A stretch of DNA of 64,000 bases from an uncultured Rhizobium sp. Lineage in GTDB: Bacteria > Pseudomonadota > Alphaproteobacteria > Rhizobiales > Rhizobiaceae. Under the pieces are notes generated by a model that saw only the letters and a program-made list of their open reading frames with translations, did no database searches and was not told the DNA's origin. This document shows positions 31,478 to 40,099 of this stretch, piece by piece; the first letter of the stretch is position 1; the number at the start of each line of letters is the position of its first letter. Both the position numbers and the translations under genes were made by a program. The stretch covers positions 62,001 through 126,000 of the forward strand of contig CAMFHE010000006.1 of assembly GCA_945952045.1 (NCBI GenBank), given 5' to 3'.

Positions 31478-32890
31478 ATGGCGATCGGAAAACTCTTTAT
31501 CGGCCGCAAGGTGCGCGAGTTGCGCGAGGTGCAACGCGCTACCCAAAGCCAGTTCGCTGAACGCATCGGCATTTCCACCAGCTATCTCAACCAGATCGAG
31601 AACAACCAGCGTCCCGTTTCCGCCGCCGTGCTGCTGGCATTGGCGGAAAAATTCCAGGTGGATATCGCAGCCTTTTCCTCCGGTGAAAGCGACCGGCTGC
31701 TCTCGGCGCTCTCGGAAGCCTTGAGCGACCCCCTGTTCGAAACCTATAGCCCCAGCTTGCAGGAGCTGAAGCTGGTGACGCAGAATGCGCCGGGGCTGGC
31801 GCATGCGCTGATCCAGGTGCATCAGGCCTATCGCCGCAACAGCGAGCGGCTGGCGAGTTTTGATGATACCATAGGCCGTTCGGCGCTGGCCGAAACCACG
31901 CCTTACGAAGAAGTGCGCGATTTCTTCCATTTCGTCGACAACTATATCCATGAGATCGATACGCTGGCCGAACGGCTGGCGGCGGCGCTCGGCCTTGGCG
32001 ATAGCGACAGTCACGGGCTGCTCGCCAGCTATCTGGAGCGGCAATACGGGGTGCGCGTCGTGCGTGGCGCGCCGGGCAGCGAGGAGGTGCGTCGTTACGA
32101 TCCCAAGGCGCGCATCCTGACGTTGAACCCTTATGCGCCGGCGGCGACCCGCGATTTCCAGATCGCGTTGCAGATCGCACAGCTTCACGCCGGCCGTGAA
32201 ATCGACGCGGTGGCCGCTGCCGCCGGGTTCCGTACCGAGGAGGCGGTGGAGATCTGTCGCATCGGCCTGCACAATTATTTCGCCGGCGCGCTGCTTTTGC
32301 CCTACCAGACCTTCCTTAAGGCGGCGCGGGAATTGCGCCATGACCTCGAATTGCTCTCAGCCCGCTTCGGCGCTTCGCTGGAGCAGGTCTGCCACCGGCT
32401 CAGCACCCTGCAGCGGCCGGGGGCCAAGGGCATCCCGATCTTCTTCGCCCGCATCGACCGCGCCGGCAACATCACCAAGCGCCACAGCGCCGCCAAGCTG
32501 CAATTCGCCCGCTTCGGCGCCGCCTGTCCGCTGTGGAATGCGCATCAGGCTTTCGAGTCGCCCGGCCGGATGATCCGGCAGCTAGCCGAGACGCCGGACG
32601 GGGTGCGCTATCTTTGTCTGGCGACGCAGATCACCAAGGGCAGCGGCGGCTTTGGCGCGCCAAGGCCGCATTATGCCATCGCTCTGGGTTGCGAGATTTC
32701 CTATGCCGATAGTTTCGTCTATGCCGACGATCTCGACTTGTCGAACCGCGCCGCCTTCGATCCGATCGGCATTTCCTGTCGCATCTGCGAGCGAATGAAC
32801 TGCGCCAGCCGCGCCGTGCCGCCGCTCAAGCACAAGCTGACCATCGACCACACGCTGCGCGGCGCCCTGCCCTATCGGATCGCGGATTAG
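31478..32890 (+). CDS. XRE-family short-chain fatty acyl regulator (RamB/PrpR/ScfR type)
   Basis: 470 residues from the ATG at 31478 (MAIGKLFIGRKVRELREVQR) with AAGG upstream; the frame extends further up without a ribosome site. N-terminal Xre helix-turn-helix (residues 10-65, QSQFAERIGISTSYLNQIEN), a middle region of the IrrE/DUF955 type without a clear HExxH, and a C-terminal DUF2083-like domain with conserved cysteines (CRICERMNC). Family members sense acyl-CoA and control propionate or acetate use. Divergent from pccB, which supports control of the pcc operon. Confidence 0.88.
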   Translation: MAIGKLFIGRKVRELREVQRATQSQFAERIGISTSYLNQIENNQRPVSAAVLLALAEKFQVDIAAFSSGESDRLLSALSEALSDPLFETYSPSLQELKLVTQNAPGLAHALIQVHQAYRRNSERLASFDDTIGRSALAETTPYEEVRDFFHFVDNYIHEIDTLAERLAAALGLGDSDSHGLLASYLERQYGVRVVRGAPGSEEVRRYDPKARILTLNPYAPAATRDFQIALQIAQLHAGREIDAVAAAAGFRTEEAVEICRIGLHNYFAGALLLPYQTFLKAARELRHDLELLSARFGASLEQVCHRLSTLQRPGAKGIPIFFARIDRAGNITKRHSAAKLQFARFGAACPLWNAHQAFESPGRMIRQLAETPDGVRYLCLATQITKGSGGFGAPRPHYAIALGCEISYADSFVYADDLDLSNRAAFDPIGISCRICERMNCASRAVPPLKHKLTIDHTLRGALPYRIAD

Positions 32891-32896
32891 CAGCTG

Positions 32897-33583
32897 CTAA
32901 GCGGTCGGGCGCATCCAGACGCCATCGCCGCAGGCTTCCAGCAAGGGCGTTTGAAAAACGCCCTGCACCTTGTCCAGCGGATAGGCGCCTTCCGCGGCAA
33001 TCCGTGCCCGCCAGCGATCCGATTGCAGCATGGCCGCGCCGACCGCGACCGGCTCGATGCCGATGGCGCGGAGCAATTGCAGGCCGGCGACGATCGAGGT
33101 GCCCGTCGAGATGACGTCGTCGATGAGCACCACCCGTTTGCCGTCGAGCAGCGGCAGCATGCGTGGGTCGATGTAGAGACGCTTCTGCTGGCCGGGCGTG
33201 GTGATCGAGGAGAGCGGCACGGAAAGCGCGTCGCGATACCAGAATTTGCGTGATGTGCCGAGCGGGACATAGCGCGGATGCCCGAGCGCTCGTGCGACGG
33301 CGGATGCCAGCGTCAGGCCGAGCGTCGGCAGGCCGATGACGATATCGGGTGCGGCGTGCCGCAACTTGTCCGCCAGATCCTGCGCCAGCCGATCCTGTAC
33401 TGCAAAGCTCGCCTGGTTGACGATCAGCGAGGCCAGCGCGTTTGGCGTGCCGGCAAGCGGGCGGATCGGCAATACCAGGCAAGTGTCGGCCCAGATCGCC
33501 GGATAGGCGCCGGTGAAGCGGTCATGCCCCTCGAAATCGGCGGCGGGATGAAAGCGTTGCCAGAAATGATGCGGTTCGGTCAT
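32897..33583 (-). CDS. Phosphoribosyltransferase-family protein
   Basis: 228 residues from the ATG at 33583 (MTEPHHFWQRF). The PRPP-binding motif VVLIDDVISTGTS (about 148-160) and IVIGLPTLGLTLA place it in the type I PRTase fold. Substrate cannot be told from sequence: it is not a clear Apt, Hpt, PyrE or Upp, and members of this kind are often annotated only by fold. It ends six bases from the convergent regulator stop. Confidence 0.8.
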   Translation of the reverse strand: MTEPHHFWQRFHPAADFEGHDRFTGAYPAIWADTCLVLPIRPLAGTPNALASLIVNQASFAVQDRLAQDLADKLRHAAPDIVIGLPTLGLTLASAVARALGHPRYVPLGTSRKFWYRDALSVPLSSITTPGQQKRLYIDPRMLPLLDGKRVVLIDDVISTGTSIVAGLQLLRAIGIEPVAVGAAMLQSDRWRARIAAEGAYPLDKVQGVFQTPLLEACGDGVWMRPTA

Positions 33584-33629
33584 CGCTTTTCGTAACGCGC
33601 TGCGAGGCTGAGGAAAAGCCAATGCCGGA

Positions 33630-34121
33630 TCACAAAGCGCCGGAAACATGCTCGCTGGCGCGGATGAAGGTCCACATGGCGTTGCTGATATCGACGATGC
33701 CGGCGATGGATTTCTCAAGATGGTCAATCTCGTTCTGGTCCATCTTCTCCACCTTGCCGTAATGCACGTGCTTGTCGTCCTCGACCAGGCGCATCAGCTG
33801 AGTGCTCAAGATCTCGCCCTTCTCGTCAAAGGCATAGATGCAGTGATTGTATTTGTTGCGGGTCTTGGCCTCTTTCTTGAGGCGGGTCATCAGCGACAGG
33901 ATCGCTTTGCGGTCGGCGGCAGGCGTGGCCGTGAGCTTGGCGAGGCGCTCGATGAGGTCAATGCGTGCGCGTGTCGTGTTCAGCGTCAGAAACACGACGA
34001 CAGCCGCCTCCTTCTCGACCCGCAGCAGATGGGCGATCAGATAGATGAGAAGGCTTTCAGTGTTGGTCCAAACGTAGTTGAGCCGTCCGACCCGAAGCAA
34101 AACATCCTGCATCGCCGCCAT
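33630..34121 (-). CDS. Conserved hypothetical helical protein
   Basis: 163 residues, cytosolic, no signal peptide. Largely helical: LNYVWTNTESLLIYLIAHLL, then ARIDLIERLAKL and a Lys/Arg/Asn stretch KKEAKTRNKYNHCIYAF. The Y-x-H (KYNHCIY) pattern resembles conserved cores of small HEPN-like or DUF families, but I cannot assign it. It lies 46 bases upstream of the phosphoribosyltransferase gene on the same strand and may be co-transcribed. Confidence 0.65.
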   Translation of the reverse strand: MAAMQDVLLRVGRLNYVWTNTESLLIYLIAHLLRVEKEAAVVVFLTLNTTRARIDLIERLAKLTATPAADRKAILSLMTRLKKEAKTRNKYNHCIYAFDEKGEILSTQLMRLVEDDKHVHYGKVEKMDQNEIDHLEKSIAGIVDISNAMWTFIRASEHVSGAL

Positions 34122-34200
34122 GCTGAAGCCTCCCGAGCTGCGACAGGCATGTATTATAGCGCAATTTTCACGAAGAATCCGAGACGGTGAAATGTCGCGG

Positions 34201-34230
34201 AAAAAAGCGGGCGCCCATGACGGGCGCCCG
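34201..34230 (-). terminator. Terminator of the type I secretion operon
   Basis: On the minus strand a 9-base stem CGGGCGCCC / GGGCGCCCG with a five-base loop is followed by six T. It lies 15 bases after the stop of the HlyD-family adaptor. Confidence 0.9.
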
Positions 34231-34245
34231 TACAGGGCAAGGCTC

Positions 34246-35601
34246 TCACCGTTCCTTGAAGGCCCGCGACATGCTGTCGGTGATCGGCTTGGTGAGGTAT
34301 TCGAAGAAGGTGCGTTCCGATGTCTGGATCAGGACATCGGCTGGCATGCCCGGCACCGGATGGAAGCCATGCACGCGGGCGATTTCCGCATCCGAAACCT
34401 GCACGCGCACGATATAGACGTCCTTGACGGACATGCCGGAGGATTCCTCGACGCTATCGGCCGAAACGTAGAAGACCGTGCCGTTCAGCACCGGCGTCGT
34501 GCGGCGGTTCAACGCGGAGAGCCGGATTGCGGCGGGCTGGCCCTGGTGCAACTGGTCGATGGAGGTGCGCAGCACCTGTGCTTCGAGGATCAGGGGCACA
34601 TGGGCGGGCAGGATTTCCATGATCGGCTTGCCGGTGGTGATGACGCCGCCTGCGGTGTGGAAATAGGAGCGAACCACCGTGCCGGTCACCGGCGAGCGGA
34701 TGGTCGTGCGTTCCAGAACTTCCGATGCTTCCCGGACCTGTTCGCGGACGCTGTCGAGGTCGGCTTCGGCCGATTCCAGCGCGTCGAGCGCCGCCTGGCG
34801 GCTGGCATTGATGGCGATCACCGCTTCCTGACGATAGCGGGCGATTTCGGCTTCGCTCTGGTTCATCTCGCCGCCCAGTCTGGCGATATCGCCCATGGCG
34901 TCGGCGATGGCGCGCTCCAGGGCCAGCATGTCGGTCTTGCGAATGATCCCTTGAGCGGCGAGCTTCGCCTTGGAATCACGCTCCTGGGTCAGCAGGTCGA
35001 GCTGGCGGTCGAAGGCCGCTTTCTGACCCTCATAGCCGGAAAAGCGGAACTCCAGAGACTTGATGTTCTTGTCGATCAGGTTCAGCTGTTCTTCGAGCTT
35101 GATCCGTTTGCTGTGAAAGACGACGTTCTGGCTTTGGATGATCGCATGGATATCCGGATCCTCGGAATCATTCATCACGATATCGGGCATCTTGAACGTC
35201 GTTTCGCCTTGCGCTTCGGCGCGCAGCCGCGAGACGATCGCCTCCAAACGCAGGCGGCGCAGTTTGTAGGCCCGCTCGTTGGCGAGTGCGGCGGTCTGGT
35301 CGAGGGTCAGCAGCACGTCGCCTTCCTTGACGTTGTCGCCTTCGCTGACCATCATTTCCTTGATGATGCCGCCTTCGAGATGCTGGACGATCTTGTTGTT
35401 GCCGGTGGCGACGAAGCTGCCCTGGGCGATGACCGCCGATGCAAGCGGCGCAGTCGCAGCCCAGAAACCGAACCCTCCGAACGAGGCGAACAGAACGCCA
35501 AGGCCGATCGTTGTATGAAGGCGGATCGAACGCGGCACCTCGGCATACCATTCGATTTGCTTCGGTCCGTCGGCCTTTTTCTTGTTTCTGTTGAAGACCA
35601 T
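34246..35601 (-). CDS. HlyD-family periplasmic adaptor of a type I secretion system
   Basis: 451 residues. One membrane helix near the N-terminus (about 29-50, TTIGLGVLFASFGGFGFWAA), a lipoyl/beta-barrel half (GSFVATGNNKIVQHLEGGII), a long coiled coil (about 120-275, EEQLNLIDKNIKSLEFRFSG...) and the closing lipoyl/barrel domain with IRSPVTGTVVRSYFHTAGGV. It spans the periplasm between the ABC exporter and a TolC-like outer-membrane channel. It resembles rhizobial PrsE. The start follows the ABC stop by one base. Confidence 0.93.
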   Translation of the reverse strand: MVFNRNKKKADGPKQIEWYAEVPRSIRLHTTIGLGVLFASFGGFGFWAATAPLASAVIAQGSFVATGNNKIVQHLEGGIIKEMMVSEGDNVKEGDVLLTLDQTAALANERAYKLRRLRLEAIVSRLRAEAQGETTFKMPDIVMNDSEDPDIHAIIQSQNVVFHSKRIKLEEQLNLIDKNIKSLEFRFSGYEGQKAAFDRQLDLLTQERDSKAKLAAQGIIRKTDMLALERAIADAMGDIARLGGEMNQSEAEIARYRQEAVIAINASRQAALDALESAEADLDSVREQVREASEVLERTTIRSPVTGTVVRSYFHTAGGVITTGKPIMEILPAHVPLILEAQVLRTSIDQLHQGQPAAIRLSALNRRTTPVLNGTVFYVSADSVEESSGMSVKDVYIVRVQVSDAEIARVHGFHPVPGMPADVLIQTSERTFFEYLTKPITDSMSRAFKER

Positions 35602-35602
35602 T

Positions 35603-37879
35603 TCAACCCCCTATGCGCGGTTCTGCGCCGCCTTGCTGACCACGATTGCCCGCCAGTACCTTGAGGACCTCGATGCGTTCGCCGAAGGTTGCAACGGTGC
35701 CGTCTTTCAGGACGAGGATCTTGTCGACACATTGCAGAAGCGCCGGCCGCTGGGTGATGGTGACGGTGGTGATGCCCTGCTTCTTCGCATGCATCAAGGC
35801 GCGGGCAAGCGCCGCCTCGCCTTGCGTGTCGAGATTGGAGTTCGGCTCGTCGAGCACCACGAATTTGGGATCGCCGAAGAAGGCGCGGGCAAGCGCGATG
35901 CGCTGCTTCTGGCCGCCTGACAATGGCGAACCATCGGCGGAGACGACGGTTTCGTATCCTTGCGGCAGTCCGGCGATCAATTCATGCACGTCGGCGAGAA
36001 CCGCAGCCTCGAAAATCTGCCGATCCTCGATATCGTCGCGCATGCGCGAGATATTCGCTTTGATCGTGCCGGGAAAAAGCTGAACGTCCTGCGGCAGGTA
36101 ACCGATGCTTTCACCAAACTGGCGTTGATCCCAGTTGCGCAGATCCATCAGGTCGAGGCGGACATTGCCCGATGTCGGCACGATGGAGCCGACCAGCATC
36201 TTGCCAAGCGTTGTCTTGCCTGAGCCGGAATTGCCGATGATCGCCAGCGACTCGCCCTTTTTCAGAGAAAAGGAAATGCCGTTGAGAATGACCTTCTTCT
36301 GCGGCGGCGGCACGAACAACACGCGCTCCACATCCAGCCGTCCTTCCGGGTTGGGCAGGCGCAGGCGAGCGAAATTCAAAGGCGACCCGAGCAGCAATTG
36401 CTTGATGCGCGAATAGGCCGCTGCCGAGCGGTTGAACTGATGCCAGCCTTCGATCGCGCCTTCGATCGGCGCAAGCGCACGGCCCGAAATGATCGACGCT
36501 GCGATGACCATGCCGCCCGTCAACTCGCCGGACAGCGAAAGATGGGCGCCCCAGCCGAGCAAGGCAATCTGCGCGATCATCCGGCAACCCTTGGAGATGC
36601 CGGAGAAGACGATGTTGCGATCCTGAGCCTGGACATGGGCTTTCAAGGAGCCTGCCGTCTCGTGGCCCCACATCTTCACCGCTTCCGGAATCATCGCCAG
36701 CGCATTGATGATCTGTGAGTTGCGCGTCATCGAGTCGAGATGAAAATTGGCGCGGCTGGCATAGCCGTTCGCTTCGGAGAATTGCCGCGCGGTGAACTTC
36801 TGGTTCAGCCAAGCGATGATGAACAAGGTCACGCAGCAGATCATGATGATGATGCCGAGATGCGGATGCACCAGATAAACGACGACGATGAACAGCGGCA
36901 TCAGCGGTGCATCGAGAAACGCAATCAGCGTGCCGGATGTGATGAAAGCGCGCAACTGCTGCAGATCCTGAAGGATCTGGTAATCCTTGCCGCTGCCGTG
37001 CAACGAGGCACGCGCGGCTGCCGACAGGACCGGCGCACCGAGCTGTACTTCAAGCTCCACGGCCGTACGCATCAGGATGAACCGACGCACCGAATCCATG
37101 AAGGCCTGAAGGATGACGGCGCCCAGCACTGCAATCGTCAGCATGATCAGCGTGTCCATCGAGCGGCTGCTGAGAACACGGTCGGAAATCTGGAAAAGGT
37201 AGATCGGGATCGCCAGCAGCAAAACGTTGATGGCAATGGTGAACACCATCACCACCGCCATGTTGCGGCGGATCGCTGCCATGGCCTGCTGGAGGCTGCG
37301 GGCAAAATTGACGGGTTCGCTGCGCTTGTGGAATCCCTGGTTCGAACCGCCGCCACCGCCACCGCCGCCGCCATTTTCGGGAGTGCGATCGTTGCCACCG
37401 CCGTCCGTCGATGGGCGGCGTTCGTTGACGCGGATCGGGCTGTTGTCGCTGTCGATGGTTTTGACGAAAGGAACGTCCTGCCGGGGAAGAGGCTCGACAC
37501 GGGCTGCGGGGTCGGCCGACGGCGTTTCGCGGGCAGTTGTCGGATCCGCAGGAGTGGGGGATGTTTCAGCAGTGGGGTCCGGAACCGATATCGGCGGGGC
37601 GACGGATGCGATGACTTGCGGTGCGGGTTCGGCCAATACCGGAGCGTTGTGCATCGCGGGGGCAGGCGAAACGATCTCTGACGGTTTGCTGTCTGACTCG
37701 GGTTGCGGTTCATCGGCTTGTTTCGGCTTTCCCAGCGAGGCCGCAAGAAAATCCTCTACGGCGTCATCGATTGCCTTGATGCAGGCATCCATAACGTCGT
37801 CTTCGGAACCGCCGCGGCGGACTGCGTCCTGCCGCATGGGCGGTTGCCAGGAAACCGTCCCTCTCAACATGTAGCTCAT
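35603..37879 (-). CDS. Type I secretion ABC exporter (PrsD-like) with long N-terminal extension
   Basis: 758 residues from the ATG at 37879, which has AGGAG eight bases upstream (a GTG nine bases earlier is possible). Residues 1-190 form a Pro/Ala/Ser/Thr-rich extension ending in a poly-Gly tract (GGGGGGGGSNQG type). Then six membrane helices (RRNMAVVMVFTIAINVLLLA start) and a nucleotide-binding domain: Walker A GNSGSGKTTLGK, signature LSGGQKQRIALA, Walker B FVVLDEPNSNLD. No C39 peptidase. It would export unfolded, non-cleaved substrates. The PrsD group normally lacks so long an extension. Confidence 0.92.
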   Translation of the reverse strand: MSYMLRGTVSWQPPMRQDAVRRGGSEDDVMDACIKAIDDAVEDFLAASLGKPKQADEPQPESDSKPSEIVSPAPAMHNAPVLAEPAPQVIASVAPPISVPDPTAETSPTPADPTTARETPSADPAARVEPLPRQDVPFVKTIDSDNSPIRVNERRPSTDGGGNDRTPENGGGGGGGGGSNQGFHKRSEPVNFARSLQQAMAAIRRNMAVVMVFTIAINVLLLAIPIYLFQISDRVLSSRSMDTLIMLTIAVLGAVILQAFMDSVRRFILMRTAVELEVQLGAPVLSAAARASLHGSGKDYQILQDLQQLRAFITSGTLIAFLDAPLMPLFIVVVYLVHPHLGIIIMICCVTLFIIAWLNQKFTARQFSEANGYASRANFHLDSMTRNSQIINALAMIPEAVKMWGHETAGSLKAHVQAQDRNIVFSGISKGCRMIAQIALLGWGAHLSLSGELTGGMVIAASIISGRALAPIEGAIEGWHQFNRSAAAYSRIKQLLLGSPLNFARLRLPNPEGRLDVERVLFVPPPQKKVILNGISFSLKKGESLAIIGNSGSGKTTLGKMLVGSIVPTSGNVRLDLMDLRNWDQRQFGESIGYLPQDVQLFPGTIKANISRMRDDIEDRQIFEAAVLADVHELIAGLPQGYETVVSADGSPLSGGQKQRIALARAFFGDPKFVVLDEPNSNLDTQGEAALARALMHAKKQGITTVTITQRPALLQCVDKILVLKDGTVATFGERIEVLKVLAGNRGQQGGAEPRIGG

Positions 37880-37905
37880 CCCACTCACTCCTACCCAAAC
37901 TCATG

Positions 37906-39945
37906 TCACGCGACCGCCGTCTGCATGACGTCGGCAGGATGTGCCAACGTCCAGGACAAGTCGTGACCGCCATTGAAAACGCCATCTGTGCTGTGTCCGG
38001 CGGTCGCGTCATCGTGGAGGAATGCGATGATCTCGTTTGCGAGACCGCCATTCATCAGATGTGCGATCGACGTATCGTTTTCGACGATACCGCCCTGGAT
38101 AAGGACGGCATCGGAATAGAGCTGGCCGCCAAGATAAGTCTTGGCGCCAAAGCTGTCATAATCGACGATATGGGCGCTGTTGCCGACAATATTGCTGCCG
38201 GTATCGATCGAGACCTTGGCGCCGACGCTGCTTTTGAGAACACTGGATGCAGCCTGTGTAACATGATCGGCATCGCCAAGCACGCTTGTCTGGCGGATGT
38301 AGTTAATATCGAAAAGGTTGCCGGTGATGTAGAGCACATTCAGCCCATGCTTGCCGGCAAACACAGGATCCGTCGTCAGACCGTCGGGCATGGTCGCGTT
38401 GCGATCGTTGATGTTCTGCACGGTCTTCGACACGTAGTCGGGCAAGGAATCGAAGCGGTTGTTCAGTCCGATATTGTGGATCGTGGCTTCGTTCCACAGG
38501 AGATTGTTTCCGGTTTGCACCGTTGCGCCGGCGCCGGTTCCAGCGCCTGTACCCGCCACAGCGCTGATGCCGCCAGCCGTCTTGACGGTGTCGTTGTCGT
38601 AAAGCACGGCCAACTGGCTGATCATGTTGATGTCGAGCACATTGCCGCCGACGATCACCAGGTCGTATTGCAGGCTCAGTCCCAGGAAGGAAGCGAGGTT
38701 GAGAGCGACATTGCCGCCGGTCAGCACGGTGGCCGAGGAACCGTTCGAGGTCACCGTCATGACGTCGTTGTCCGTCATGAAATGGTACTGTTCGACCCAG
38801 TTGACGAACGAGACATCGCCATTGATGACGCTGACGCGCCAGGCGCTCGGGAAGGCCGGCGTGCCGTCGTCGCTCGTGGCAGTGGCCTTCGGCATGTCAT
38901 AGGCGGTGCGGGCAAAGGAAGCGATGTTGTTGGCGATGGTCGAATGCGTATCGGGTGACTTGACGACCACGTCGTCAATTGTGTCGCGATCGCTGTAGAC
39001 CCAGGACTGGACGATGGAATCCACCTGCTGGTAATCGCCCATCACAGCCATGACCGGAGAAATCACGCCGGTATTGACCAGCGAATACTCGTTGGCGAGC
39101 ACGTTTGCGCCCGCGGCAACGGTGAGGCTGTCTTCGGCGCCCTCGTGATGGAGCGGCCCGTCCGCCCCCTTGGGATCCTCTTCCGGCTTGGCAATTCCGC
39201 GATCCGGCATGGAGTCCTTCAGCTTGGGAAGATCGGTCGATTGCTCGCCGTTGACCCAGCTGCCGTTGAGTTCCTTGCCGGCGGCAAGGAAATCCAGATC
39301 GTTGCCCGTGCCGAGGCTCGTCGCTCCGGATTCGATATAGTGGGAAATCGTCTCATGTGCCTGATCGGCGATCGCCTTCACGCCCTCATAAGTATTGGTG
39401 GCGTGAAAACCGGCGAATGGATTGATTGCCTCGCCGCGCTGCCAGTATTCGACAAGACGCTCATGCACATAGGAAAGGTCGTAGTAAAGGCGCGGTCCGT
39501 TGGTCATGTCCAGGTAATCATCGTCCTGCAACAGATTGGCCTGGACGACGTAGGTGGTGGCGGACTCGGGGCCTGGATGAATAACCAGTTCGTGCCGCGG
39601 TGGGACGCTGCCGAAAGGCGCATCCTGCTCAGGCACGCGATGCCGGAAATACATGCCGTGTGGATTGGAAAATTCGACATGGCGAGGCAATGCGAGCCTG
39701 GCGAAATGAAACTCGGTTTCGAAACCGTAGTGCGGCGCTTTATAGCTTATCCCCGGCGTATAGTCGATCAGCTGAAGATTTTCGGGAGAATGATACTTCG
39801 GCAGGGGGCCATCCGGAGGCAGGTAGGCGTCTTCGCGGGTTGCTCGTCCCTCAAGATAGCGGATACGCATACGCGCCATCTCGACCTCGCTGTCGAAGAG
39901 GCCGATGAAATGCGCAATGATATCGTTCACTCGCTCCGTATACAT
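37906..39945 (-). CDS. Putative type I secreted repeat protein
   Basis: 679 residues, no signal peptide; the GGAGG ribosome site fits the ATG at 39945. The N-terminal 200 residues are of mixed composition (unknown fold). Residues about 296-600 hold four degenerate repeats of the form G-[DN]-x3-[VI]-x2-I-x-Q...D-x-D-x-V, then TG-x-N-x3-N-x-A. The clearest are 428-493 (VIVGGNVLDINMISQLAVLY) and 535-597 (YITGNLFDINYIRQTSVLGD). The gene lies 26 bases upstream of the ABC exporter on the same strand. Lack of a signal peptide, repeats and context make it a likely substrate. No RTX nonapeptides seen. Confidence 0.75.
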   Translation of the reverse strand: MYTERVNDIIAHFIGLFDSEVEMARMRIRYLEGRATREDAYLPPDGPLPKYHSPENLQLIDYTPGISYKAPHYGFETEFHFARLALPRHVEFSNPHGMYFRHRVPEQDAPFGSVPPRHELVIHPGPESATTYVVQANLLQDDDYLDMTNGPRLYYDLSYVHERLVEYWQRGEAINPFAGFHATNTYEGVKAIADQAHETISHYIESGATSLGTGNDLDFLAAGKELNGSWVNGEQSTDLPKLKDSMPDRGIAKPEEDPKGADGPLHHEGAEDSLTVAAGANVLANEYSLVNTGVISPVMAVMGDYQQVDSIVQSWVYSDRDTIDDVVVKSPDTHSTIANNIASFARTAYDMPKATATSDDGTPAFPSAWRVSVINGDVSFVNWVEQYHFMTDNDVMTVTSNGSSATVLTGGNVALNLASFLGLSLQYDLVIVGGNVLDINMISQLAVLYDNDTVKTAGGISAVAGTGAGTGAGATVQTGNNLLWNEATIHNIGLNNRFDSLPDYVSKTVQNINDRNATMPDGLTTDPVFAGKHGLNVLYITGNLFDINYIRQTSVLGDADHVTQAASSVLKSSVGAKVSIDTGSNIVGNSAHIVDYDSFGAKTYLGGQLYSDAVLIQGGIVENDTSIAHLMNGGLANEIIAFLHDDATAGHSTDGVFNGGHDLSWTLAHPADVMQTAVA

Positions 39946-40051
39946 AAGAGCCTCCGCTACGAACGCGCGAGGCCGGATACCGCGAAGGCCTGTTCGATCC
40001 CTCTCGAACAGAAATTGCGGCGCCGTCTTCCGGCATCACAAACCGCGATGA

Positions 40052-40074
40052 CTGCACCGGACTCGCCGGTGCAG
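40052..40074 (-). other. Stem-loop between the two putative secreted-protein genes
   Basis: Perfect 9-base stem CTGCACCGG / CCGGTGCAG with loop ACTCG, 26 bases after the stop of the Asn/Asp-rich protein gene. Without a T-tract on the minus strand it is more likely a partial terminator or a stability hairpin that would allow a high ratio of the upstream protein. Confidence 0.55.
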
Positions 40075-40099
40075 CCTTTTGTCGTCAGAGAGGTTTGGA

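Noticed and set aside
37370..37400. Poly-Gly-coding (ccaccgccaccgcc) tract as a possible regulatory microsatellite
   Set aside because: It lies in frame within the exporter extension; a three-base-unit tract changes length without frameshift, so phase variation by slippage is not expected.
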